DNA of 5,784 bases from JBGPBY01 sp041481485 (GCA_041481485.1 JBGPBY010000475.1:1-5784); one strand, 5' to 3'. Shown: positions 1 to 5,784, numbered from the stretch's first letter. The notes: a model not told the origin generated them from the letters alone. Numbers and translations are program-made.

Positions 1-116
1 CTCTCCCAACGGGAGAGGGGGCCGCGCAGCGGCCGGTGAGGGGTACCGCAAGTAAATATCGTTACTTGTGGTACACCTCACCCGGCCTTCAGCCGCCCTC
101 TCCCGTTGGGAGAGGG
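1..116. repeat. REP/MITE-like intergenic element built of nested inverted repeats
   Basis: Bases 1-17 (CTCTCCCAACGGGAGAG) are the exact reverse complement of 98-114, and the pairing continues imperfectly inward to about 47 and 68. The centre is itself a stem: CAAGTAA at 49-55 pairs with TTACTTG at 62-68. Each arm also folds on its own: 1-7 with 11-17, GGCCGC 20-25 with GCGGCC 29-34, CGGC 83-86 with GCCG 92-95, and 98-104 with 108-114. The element can therefore form one long hairpin or a cloverleaf of smaller ones. Such CCCTCTCCC...GGGAGAGGG modules are familiar as dispersed intergenic repeats in several bacterial phyla. The left end is probably cut by the window, because the right arm ends in GGG at 114-116 with no partner present. 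It contains no ORF. The structure is certain; the class (REP, MITE or other) is inferred. Confidence 0.8.
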
Positions 117-121
117 ATTTC

Positions 122-150
122 TTGATAAACCCCTTCACCTGCAATTTATT
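122..150 (+). promoter_or_regulatory. candidate sigma70-type promoter for the pectinesterase gene
   Basis: TTGATA at 122-127 matches the -35 consensus at five of six positions. It is followed by exactly 17 bases and then TTTATT at 145-150, which matches the -10 consensus at four of six. Transcription would start near 157 and give a leader of roughly 140 bases before the ATG at 299. It sits just outside the inverted-repeat element. A weaker alternative -10, TATAGT at 267-272, lies closer to the gene but lacks a good -35. The call rests on motif matching only. Confidence 0.4.
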
Positions 151-187
151 CAAATCGCACAACTGTCGCAATTCCAAATCATTCATG

Positions 188-201
188 CCGTGCATGCACG
201 G
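188..201. promoter_or_regulatory. 14-bp perfect palindrome, possible operator
   Basis: CCGTGCATGCACGG at 188-201 is a perfect palindrome. It can be extended to TGCC at 186-189 and GGCA at 201-204 if one extra G is allowed. It lies about 100 bases upstream of the pectinesterase start and about 30 bases after the predicted transcription start. That is a plausible place for a repressor site or a small leader hairpin. No regulator gene is in the window and no family can be assigned. Confidence 0.35.
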
Positions 202-284
202 GCAGTCGAAGCCCCCGCCGCGTTCTACCGGCGACATTTCCTGATTCGGTTTGTCTCCGGCGGGATTATAGTAGCCACAAAACT

Positions 285-290
285 GAGGAG
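285..290 (+). promoter_or_regulatory. ribosome binding site of the pectinesterase gene
   Basis: GAGGAG lies eight bases before the ATG at 299. It supports that start, which also places a proper signal peptide at the very N-terminus. Confidence 0.75.
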
Positions 291-298
291 AGACGGCG

Positions 299-2698
299 AT
301 GAGAAATCCAATCCTATTGTGCTTTTGCCATGTGCTTTTGCTGCTGCTGATCGCTTGCGGTTCCGTGATGGCGCAGGACAATGTCCGTGGAAGCAGGGAA
401 CCGATCGTCACCTCGATCGATCCGTCGAAACTAACCTACGACATCCTCGTGGATGGAAACCTCGAGCGGGACGATCCGGCCAATCTCAGATTCAAAACGT
501 TGCAGGCCGCCTACGCCGCGGCCCAGCCGGGGACGGAAGACAAGCGCACGGTCATCGGAATCAAACCGAACGTATACATGCTTCCCGCCAATGCGCCGCG
601 AACGCCCAGCCTCAGAATCACCAAGAACTACATCACTTTCCTGGGCCTCGCCAACAATCGCCGCTCCGTAGTGCTGGCGGACAATCGCGGACTTCAGCAG
701 GGCGCTGATGACGATGGATACATTCTGGATGTGGATGCTGTCGGATTCACGATGAAGAATCTAACCGTCATCAATTTCTGCAATACCGATTACGAGTACC
801 CGGGCGATCCCGGCAAGAACCTCACGAAACGTTCGGACGTGATCACTCAGGCCGTCGCACTTCAGGCATCTGGCGATAAACATGTGTATGAAAACGTCGC
901 GCTGCTAAGCCGGCTCGACACGATGTTCCTTCGAACGACGCGATCGTATTTCAAGAATGTCTACATCGAAGGCACCGACGACTGGATGGGAGGCGGACAG
1001 ATCAGCGTGTGGGAGGATTCCACGCTTGTCTATCCCATGGGCAGCGGAGTGATGTCCGCCTCGAATGTTGTATTTCGCAACTGCCGCTTTGAAGCAACAA
1101 AGGGGATGCAGTTTTACAAAGCGGAATATGGCGGCGCGGCGCGCCCGAATGTGTTGATCAACAGCATTCTGCCCGTAGCCTCTGCACAGTCGCCGATGGC
1201 CTGGGTCCGGGGCAAAGCGCAGCCAAGACCGAGCGTGTATTCGCTGACTTATCACAATAAAGATACTGCGGGTAACGCGGCAGTTATTTACGATTCGAAT
1301 GTCGATGCGCCGGCATTCACATACTCCAGGGAACTCACCGACAACGAAGTTCGCGCCTACAATTCCTGGAATCTTTTGCGTGCGGCGCCCAATGGAATGG
1401 TGGACAACTGGGATCCGGCCGGAGTGCGCCAACAATATGAAACGGCCGGCGAAGGAAACCTCGTCTATCGGATGGGATTGACTGGCAGCGGGGTGACGAT
1501 TCGAACTGGTGGGACGAGTGCGACCATCGGAGCGGCATTAACACCCAGCCGGGCAACCGACGCGGCCATCACGTGGTCGACTCCATCCAATTTGATTGCG
1601 CTGAATCGAACGACGGGACCGAACGTTGTCGTCACCGCGCGCAATACAACCGGCCAGTCGCAGTGGGTTCCCATTAAGGCCACGGTGTCGAACGGATTTT
1701 ATGTGACCGCTTATGTTTACGCCGAGCCGGCATACATCAACGCGCCGGCCATCACGTCAAATCCGAAAATCGGTGCGCCCCAGAACGGCGTGGTCGCGAT
1801 CGCATATGCGTTGGATCTGGGCACACATCAAGACCAGTCGCAGGTTTCATGGTCCATTTGCGATGACGCGGCGTGTGCGAAGGCACGCGAGATCGCGGTC
1901 AGCCGCGGCAATGAGCCGGCGAAGACGTTGCGCCTGCTGCCGGGCTTTGCAGGCAAATTCATAAAAGTCACGATGCGGCCGAAAATTGAAATCAGCGAGC
2001 CGGGTCCTGCGGTCTCTGCGATCTCAGAAACGCCGATTGCGGCGTCTGCAATTCCTTCGCCGAACATTTCCTTGAATTTCAGGAACCTTGTCACTGGTCC
2101 CGACGAATCCTATGCGCGGGGATTATGGACGATTCTCGGGCCGTGGACTGTGGCTGCTGAAAAAGAGCTGGTGAATGGCTATGGTGCGCTCTCGGGCAAC
2201 GGAGCCGCGTCGCTGCTGTATCAGGAAGACGTCGAGCGAGGAGACATGCAGCTCGATCTCGTCATGACACCGGAGAAGACTGCGGGTCAGGGCTTCTCCG
2301 TACCCGGCTCTCCTTCCGAGACCGGTGCGCGCAATCTTCACTCGGATGTCTACATCAAATATGACCCGCGCACGAAGAATGGCTATGCTCTGCGGTTTTG
2401 GCGTACGACGTTATCGTCATCAAAGTGCATGTTTCAGCTCTTCGAAATCGTAAACGGCGTCGGCTCGCCCATCGATGACCGCCAGGTGTTGAGCGGCGTT
2501 TTGAAACCGAACACGACGATGACGCTCAAAATTACAGGGAGTCGATTCATCGTCGATGCCGCCAATTCGGACGATGGTGAAACGCTGCATCTGGAAGCAA
2601 CGATCAAACCCAACCGGTTCGGCGGCGCCGGCGTCTTCTGGCCCGGAGGAAGCACCAATACGTACAGCAGGATTGATGTTTCCTATCCCGGAAAGTGA
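299..2698 (+). CDS. exported pectinesterase-like (CE8) multidomain protein
   Basis: Predicted to remove methyl esters from pectin outside the cytoplasm. The 799-residue product opens with a signal peptide: hydrophobic core at residues 5-19, a possible lipobox LIAC ending at Cys20, and an alternative signal peptidase I site after Ala25. The beta-helix domain spans about 45-345. The blocks ITKNYITFLGL (107-117), QAVAL (184-188) and GDKHVYENVALLSRLDTMFL (192-211), then GTDDW (225-229), match pectinesterase signatures. Gln184, Asp207 and Asp228 have the same spacing (23 and 21) as the catalytic Gln113, Asp136 and Asp157 of carrot pectin methylesterase. Arg304 is the likely substrate arginine. Two expected residues differ: the Gln before the first Asp is Leu206, and the Trp after the Arg is Lys306. 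Residues 392-476 and 477-585 look Ig-like; 590-799 resembles a jelly-roll (LamG/DUF1080-type) module. A distant CE8 branch or another ester substrate is possible. The stop lies 22 bp from the convergent gene. Confidence 0.85.
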   Translation: MRNPILLCFCHVLLLLLIACGSVMAQDNVRGSREPIVTSIDPSKLTYDILVDGNLERDDPANLRFKTLQAAYAAAQPGTEDKRTVIGIKPNVYMLPANAPRTPSLRITKNYITFLGLANNRRSVVLADNRGLQQGADDDGYILDVDAVGFTMKNLTVINFCNTDYEYPGDPGKNLTKRSDVITQAVALQASGDKHVYENVALLSRLDTMFLRTTRSYFKNVYIEGTDDWMGGGQISVWEDSTLVYPMGSGVMSASNVVFRNCRFEATKGMQFYKAEYGGAARPNVLINSILPVASAQSPMAWVRGKAQPRPSVYSLTYHNKDTAGNAAVIYDSNVDAPAFTYSRELTDNEVRAYNSWNLLRAAPNGMVDNWDPAGVRQQYETAGEGNLVYRMGLTGSGVTIRTGGTSATIGAALTPSRATDAAITWSTPSNLIALNRTTGPNVVVTARNTTGQSQWVPIKATVSNGFYVTAYVYAEPAYINAPAITSNPKIGAPQNGVVAIAYALDLGTHQDQSQVSWSICDDAACAKAREIAVSRGNEPAKTLRLLPGFAGKFIKVTMRPKIEISEPGPAVSAISETPIAASAIPSPNISLNFRNLVTGPDESYARGLWTILGPWTVAAEKELVNGYGALSGNGAASLLYQEDVERGDMQLDLVMTPEKTAGQGFSVPGSPSETGARNLHSDVYIKYDPRTKNGYALRFWRTTLSSSKCMFQLFEIVNGVGSPIDDRQVLSGVLKPNTTMTLKITGSRFIVDAANSDDGETLHLEATIKPNRFGGAGVFWPGGSTNTYSRIDVSYPGK

Positions 2699-2720
2699 AT
2701 CTTTTTCATTCTGAAGACCG

Positions 2721-3605
2721 TCAGTCTTTGGGTTCGATGGGAAGAACCAGGGGATAGTGATCCGATCCAAACGGACTGGGCATTCGCGTACATCGGCCGC
2801 TCTCCCAGTCTTCCGGTAGCCTGGCAAAGATGTAATCCAGGATCAATCCGGAGCGATGGGTCATTTTCATTCCATGGCGTTTGCGGTGAACGATTTTCGA
2901 AACCGTTTTCACGGATGCTTCGTGCACGCCAAGGTGAGTATTCAAATCCCCTCCGACGATAAGCGGCAAGCCGTCGTCGCTGACTTTCTCCAGCGCCAAA
3001 ACCAGCGCCTGGGCCTGCTTGTTTCTAGCGTAGGGCCCTCCGAATACCCATCCGCGTGACAGTGCTGCTCGAGTATCCAGATGCGCCGCCGCAACGCGAA
3101 ACAGAGACCGATGCCCGCCGCTAATCGTGGCCATGACGGCGACGCGGCGATGCGCACCGATCGGCAACTCAATCTGTTCGAGAAAGCTCATCGGCAGATT
3201 GCTGAGGATGGCATTCCCGCGATCCTCTGCCCGAGTGCCAACGAGACGGCCATTTCTCATCGACGGCGCGTAAAACATCCACCAGTTCAGTTTTTGCGCC
3301 AGATCGACGATGTCTTCGCCTTTAGCAGGAGGAACAATGCGGCGCGGAACTCGGGAGCGTCCTGGACTGGGAACACCTTTGCCGCGGCGTAATGCTTCCT
3401 GAAGCAGCAGTACGAAATTCGGCGCACCGTAACCGTGCACGGATTCACGGTGGGACAGCTCGTGAAGCAATGCCGTCACATTGCCGTGGCCCACATGAAT
3501 ATTCCAATTCACAACCAGTATGCGTCCCGGACGCTCGGCTGCCGCACGCGTGGGTGAATACGCCACCGGAGGTCCGACACTATGTCTGTTGCTTAAGAAA
3601 GACAC
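2721..3605 (-). CDS. endonuclease/exonuclease/phosphatase (EEP) superfamily protein, YbhP-like
   Basis: A metal-dependent phosphodiesterase or phosphatase fold; the substrate cannot be read from the sequence. The 294-residue protein has the family motifs in order: VVNWNIH with Asn35, LLLQEA with Glu70, DRGNAILSNLP (128-138), AAAHLDT with His175, VGGDLNT with Asp220 and Asn222, LDYIF with Asp257, and the terminal GSDHYPLV with Asp282 and His283. The catalytic set therefore looks complete. The first 27 residues are basic and probably disordered; no signal peptide or membrane segment is seen, so a cytoplasmic location is likely. The start is GTG, supported by GGGAG six bases upstream. It overlaps the end of the upstream synthase gene by 26 bases, which points to one transcript and translational coupling. 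In E. coli an EEP protein (YbhP) is likewise encoded beside a cardiolipin synthase (ClsB). A lipid-linked role is therefore a reasonable inference, while a nuclease role cannot be excluded. Confidence 0.85.
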   Translation of the reverse strand: MSFLSNRHSVGPPVAYSPTRAAAERPGRILVVNWNIHVGHGNVTALLHELSHRESVHGYGAPNFVLLLQEALRRGKGVPSPGRSRVPRRIVPPAKGEDIVDLAQKLNWWMFYAPSMRNGRLVGTRAEDRGNAILSNLPMSFLEQIELPIGAHRRVAVMATISGGHRSLFRVAAAHLDTRAALSRGWVFGGPYARNKQAQALVLALEKVSDDGLPLIVGGDLNTHLGVHEASVKTVSKIVHRKRHGMKMTHRSGLILDYIFARLPEDWESGRCTRMPSPFGSDHYPLVLPIEPKD

Positions 3606-5040
3606 ACACGGCTCCCAAAAATCGGGTTTTCCATCCGCGATTGGTCCACGACGCCAGCGTCACTTGCTCGCAGGCGGCAAGATCATTGAGGAAAATCTTT
3701 TCGAGTTCCTCCGCAAGAGCGCGGTCGTGGACGCAGATATTGCTTTCTTCATTCAGTGCAAATGACCGGTTATCGAAGTTTGTCGTGCCGACGGTGGACC
3801 ACACGCCGTCGACGACCATGGTCTTCTGGTGCATCATCGTGCGGTTGTATTCATAGATTTCGATCCCGGCCTTCAACAGTTTTCCATAGAGATGAATACT
3901 GCTGTACCGGCTCACACGCATATCGTTGTATATGCCCGCTACCATGATCTTCAAGTCCACACCGCGTTGTTTTGCCTCAATAAGTATTTCGACGGCCGAA
4001 TCGTCCGGAATGAAGTAGGGATTGGCTATAAAAATTCTTTCGCGGGCCGATACAATGGACAGGTAGTACATGGTGCGCACAGCAGACGATCCGGATTCGG
4101 GGGTACTCAATATGGTCTGAACTCCGATGGGTCCCACTTCTTCAACTGCAGGGAAATAGCCTTCGCCGGCAATGAGCTCTCCCGTGGTGTCGAGCCAGTT
4201 CTGCGCAAATCCGGTTTGCAGTCCAAACGCAGCCGGACCTTCCACCGAAATCTGAATATCCCGCCAGTGTTGGGGATCCTGCGCATTTCCAGTCCAGTGA
4301 TCGGCAATCCCGGCGCCTCCTGTGAAAGCGATGCGTCCATCCACCATCAGCGACTTCCGGTGCGTGCGATTGTTGTAACGACCGAGAGTGCGGAGACGGA
4401 GCGGGTTATACCAAACCACGTCACAATGGTTGTCCTTCAGGACTTTCAGAATCTCTTTGCCGATCGACGAGGAACCTACCGCATCCAGCAGCAGCTTCAC
4501 TTCGAGGCCCGCTCGCCGCCTTTCCGCAAGAACATTTGCAAAACGCATCCCGATTTCGCCTTTCCAGTAAATGTAGGCTTCGATCGTCACCGTTTTGCGC
4601 GCACTGGCAATGGCTTTCAACATTGCGGGATAGAACTCGTCTCCGTTGTTCATCACGACGAGCTTGTTGCCCGGAACCACGGGAACGCCACACGTGCCAA
4701 CTACACTGGTGATGAATTCCTGAGAATGAACGCAAAGCGAGGACTCCAGGCCATAAGCCGGAACATGCTCCTGCGGCGTGACCAGATAAAAAAAGAACCC
4801 CACGCACGCCAATCCCACAGCCCATCCTTCATGGTCGAGCATCTGGAGCGCAACTGCCGCGAAGATCCAGATCCACCAGGACCAAAGCAGATTTCTCGCG
4901 CTGCCCAGCCATCCGGCCCGGCCTTTCGGTCTGCCGCGACGGGAACTTCTCCGTTCCTGAAGAATCTTTGGCGGCGATGGGTGCCTCAATCGAATTCGGG
5001 ACACACTTCGAGGATGACACGACACGAACCGAACTCGCAA
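3580..5040 (-). CDS. cls: cardiolipin synthase-like phospholipase D protein with two HKD motifs
   Basis: Likely joins two phosphatidylglycerol molecules (or a related lipid pair) into cardiolipin at the inner membrane, using a phosphatidyl-enzyme intermediate. The 486-residue product has a basic N-terminus (1-50), then two membrane segments at about 51-67 and 73-87, as in ClsA-type enzymes. Two phospholipase D domains follow. The first HKD motif has His227, Lys229 and Asp234 followed by GGAGIAD. The second has His404, Lys406 and Asp411 followed by GTTNFDNRSF. ANPYFIPDD (339-347) before the second motif is also typical of the family. The start is uncertain. The frame opens after a stop at 5065-5067 and contains no ATG before Met67, which lies inside the first membrane segment; TTG at 5040 is the longest choice and has no clear ribosome binding site. 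Later options are GTG at residues 6 or 13 and TTG at 18. The enzyme class is secure; the exact phospholipid substrate is inferred. Confidence 0.88.
   Translation of the reverse strand: MRVRFVSCHPRSVSRIRLRHPSPPKILQERRSSRRGRPKGRAGWLGSARNLLWSWWIWIFAAVALQMLDHEGWAVGLACVGFFFYLVTPQEHVPAYGLESSLCVHSQEFITSVVGTCGVPVVPGNKLVVMNNGDEFYPAMLKAIASARKTVTIEAYIYWKGEIGMRFANVLAERRRAGLEVKLLLDAVGSSSIGKEILKVLKDNHCDVVWYNPLRLRTLGRYNNRTHRKSLMVDGRIAFTGGAGIADHWTGNAQDPQHWRDIQISVEGPAAFGLQTGFAQNWLDTTGELIAGEGYFPAVEEVGPIGVQTILSTPESGSSAVRTMYYLSIVSARERIFIANPYFIPDDSAVEILIEAKQRGVDLKIMVAGIYNDMRVSRYSSIHLYGKLLKAGIEIYEYNRTMMHQKTMVVDGVWSTVGTTNFDNRSFALNEESNICVHDRALAEELEKIFLNDLAACEQVTLASWTNRGWKTRFLGAVCVFLKQQT
3612..3616 (-). promoter_or_regulatory. 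ribosome binding site for the EEP gene, inside the synthase gene
   Basis: Read on the minus strand, GGGAG occurs here six bases before the GTG at 3605-3603, within the last codons of the synthase gene. It decides the non-ATG start and fits reinitiation by ribosomes finishing the upstream gene. Confidence 0.6.
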
Positions 5041-5074
5041 ATTGCAGTGTCGGAGGTCGGTGTTTCAGTGAGAC

Positions 5075-5080
5075 AGGAGG
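5075..5080 (+). promoter_or_regulatory. orphan consensus ribosome-binding sequence
   Basis: AGGAGG is a perfect Shine-Dalgarno core, but no ATG, GTG or TTG in the remnant's frame follows at a normal distance. The nearest ATG (5099) is 18 bases away, in another frame, and its ORF stops after ten codons. It may be a relic of a start lost when the downstream gene was truncated, or a chance match. Confidence 0.25.
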
Positions 5081-5083
5081 ATC

Positions 5084-5103
5084 GAATTAATCCGAATTAA
5101 TGG
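5084..5103. repeat. 10-bp near-perfect tandem duplication
   Basis: GAATTAATCC (5084-5093) is followed directly by GAATTAATGG (5094-5103), identical at eight of ten positions. The same stretch contains ATTAAT at 5086-5091 and 5096-5101 around CCGA, a weak hairpin. It lies exactly where the truncated TIGR03118 homology begins, so it may mark a rearrangement scar. Confidence 0.55.
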
Positions 5104-5482
5104 TAGCAAGCTCGCTTCCCCCTGGGGACTAACCTTGGCCCCTGCCAGCTTCGATGGCTTTGGCAACGCACTCCTGGTAGGGAATTTCAGTTTTGCTGCA
5201 GGCGGAATTAATGCCTTCGATCCCGTGTCCGGCGCGTTTCTCGGCCCTGTAATCAGCGACAAAAGTTTCCAGGGCCCTTGGGCACTCACCTTTGGCAATG
5301 GCGGCAATGGCGGTGACCCGGGTATCCTGTACTTCACAACCGGCCTCAATAACGAATCAAACGGTCTTCTTGCCGCCGTGAGTACACCGGAACCCAATTC
5401 CCTCCTGCTTTTAACCATCGGAGTCTTTGGTGTGTCTGGATTGGTGTGGTTACGTGGCCGACGGTATCGAATGATTTCCTGA

Positions 5483-5705
5483 TTGGATGACCACATTCCT
5501 TTGGGAAAAGTTGCTATTCGTTGCGCCCACCGGGATGTTGGTAGATGTTGGTATTCGAGATCACGCGCAGAAAGCGCGGCGGCACGAGTTCTATCGGGCG
5601 GGTACGCCGCCGCTGCCGCGGCCAAGAACGCACTTGCCATGAGGTTCGCTGTCGGCTAGAGGCCGCATGTAGGGGGAATTGCAGCACTAAGCGGCTGCCC
5701 AGAAA
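5483..5705. other. intergenic stretch without a convincing gene
   Basis: No supported coding region was found here. The stretch holds a 10-bp tandem duplication at 5534-5553 and an imperfect GC-rich hairpin between about 5574-5584 and 5602-5613. The hairpin has no T-tract, so it is not a good intrinsic terminator. On the minus strand the frame of the right-edge gene stays open after its stop for 63 codons, to the TAG at 5514-5516, but the resulting peptide is not recognised. Confidence 0.5.
5534..5553. repeat. perfect 10-bp tandem duplication
   Basis: GATGTTGGTA occurs twice without a gap, at 5534-5543 and 5544-5553. It lies just after the truncated TIGR03118 remnant. It could be a slippage product or a relic of an insertion. 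Confidence 0.7.
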
Positions 5706-5784
5706 TTAATTCACATTCAGATTGGGGCGCAGGCTGTAGTTCCACTGGCCAAGGGTGTCATGTTTAACCAGATTAAGCCGACGC
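5706..5784 (-). CDS. C-terminal end of an unidentified protein, possibly an ISAzo13-type transposase
   Basis: Only the last 25 codons are in the window; the stop TAA is at 5706-5708 and the gene continues past 5784. The visible tail contains LVKHDTLGQWNYSLRPN. A polar stretch with His followed by a Trp-Asn-Tyr block and a terminal Arg-Pro close to the stop resembles how DDE transposases of the ISAzo13 group end (…EWNYTI.P). This is recalled similarity over a very short piece, so the family call is weak. That the frame is coding is suggested by its composition and by the other two minus frames being broken here. The neighbouring gene remnant fits an insertion-sequence context. Confidence 0.35.
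   Translation of the reverse strand, partial: RRLNLVKHDTLGQWNYSLRPNLNVN

Larger units (their letters stand above)
5072..5482 (+). pseudogene. 5'-truncated TIGR03118-type protein with PEP-CTERM sorting tail
   Basis: The frame is open from 5072, just after a TGA, to the TGA at 5480-5482. Recognisable homology begins around SPWGLTLAPASF (codons from about 5117) and continues through NALLVGNF, INAFDP, GAFLGP and WALTFGNGGNGGDP, then LYFTTGLNNESNGL. This is the usual C-terminal run of the TIGR03118 family. The end is a textbook PEP-CTERM: Pro-Glu-Pro, a hydrophobic helix of about 18 residues, then the basic cluster RGRRYR. Such tails direct proteins to exosortase for processing at the cell surface. 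Family members are around 300 residues or more, so most of the N-terminal part and any signal peptide are missing, and the intact synthase gene occupies the space upstream. No ATG or GTG starts the frame; TTG at 5135 is possible but would give a 115-residue protein without export signal. A remnant is the best reading. Confidence 0.7.

Noticed and set aside
1..116. CRISPR-like repeat array
   Set aside because: The repeated segments are inverted arms of one structure, not regularly spaced direct repeats with unique spacers.
106..708. Plus-strand open frame of 200 codons overlapping the pectinesterase start
   Set aside because: It begins inside the inverted-repeat element and overlaps the pectinesterase gene in another frame; the latter has a ribosome binding site and signal peptide.
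905..1435. Minus-strand open frame of 176 codons inside the pectinesterase gene
   Set aside because: It is antisense to conserved catalytic blocks of the pectinesterase and shows no domain of its own.
2714..2728. Small stem-loop AAGAC/GTCTT between the convergent genes as a shared terminator
   Set aside because: The stem is only five base pairs with no following T-tract on either strand, and it overlaps the end of the EEP coding region.
3829..5100. Long plus-strand open frame of 423 codons
   Set aside because: It lies antisense to the cardiolipin synthase gene, whose HKD motifs are unmistakable. Its translation has no recognisable domain and shows the biased composition of a shadow frame.
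5574..5613. GC-rich imperfect hairpin as an intrinsic terminator
   Set aside because: The loop is long, the stem has bulges and there is no T-tract on either side.
5065..5640. Minus-strand open frame of 191 codons
   Set aside because: Most of it is antisense to the TIGR03118/PEP-CTERM remnant; its start is an alanine run made by a GC-rich repeat and no family is recognised.

Overview
The window reads as a piece of a soil-type, moderately GC-rich bacterial chromosome. A secreted pectinesterase-like enzyme, a remnant of a TIGR03118/PEP-CTERM protein, and many non-ATG starts together suggest an Acidobacteriota member (Solibacter-like) or a similar environmental bacterium. That placement is an inference from gene content, since no marker gene is present.

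Layout: (1) Bases 1-116 form an intergenic element made almost wholly of inverted repeats (REP/MITE-like), cut at its left edge by the window. (2) Bases 117-298 are a leader region with a plausible sigma70-type promoter and a 14-bp perfect palindrome. (3) A plus-strand gene (299-2698) encodes a large exported pectinesterase-fold protein (CE8-like) with Ig-like and jelly-roll-like C-terminal regions. (4) Converging on it, with only 22 bp between, is a two-gene minus-strand unit (5040 to 2721). First comes a two-HKD phospholipase D/cardiolipin synthase with two N-terminal membrane segments. Next is an endonuclease/exonuclease/phosphatase (EEP) superfamily protein whose GTG start lies inside the end of the synthase gene. 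(5) Bases 5072-5482 hold the C-terminal third or so of a TIGR03118-type protein with a good PEP-CTERM sorting tail and no N-terminal part, so it is most likely a gene remnant. (6) Bases 5483-5705 show no convincing gene. (7) At the right edge are the last 25 codons of a minus-strand gene whose ending resembles ISAzo13-type transposases.

The pectinesterase looks like a self-contained exported enzyme with its own promoter. The synthase and the EEP protein look translationally coupled and probably act together in membrane lipid metabolism. Their pairing recalls the Escherichia coli ybhP-clsB neighbourhood, but in the opposite gene order. The right-hand part (5040-5784) looks like a degraded junction left by deletion or transposition. 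I found no CRISPR array, tRNA, rRNA or obvious defence system. The points most worth a second look are the altered active site of the pectinesterase, the lipid-enzyme pair, the multi-hairpin element and the remnant junction.
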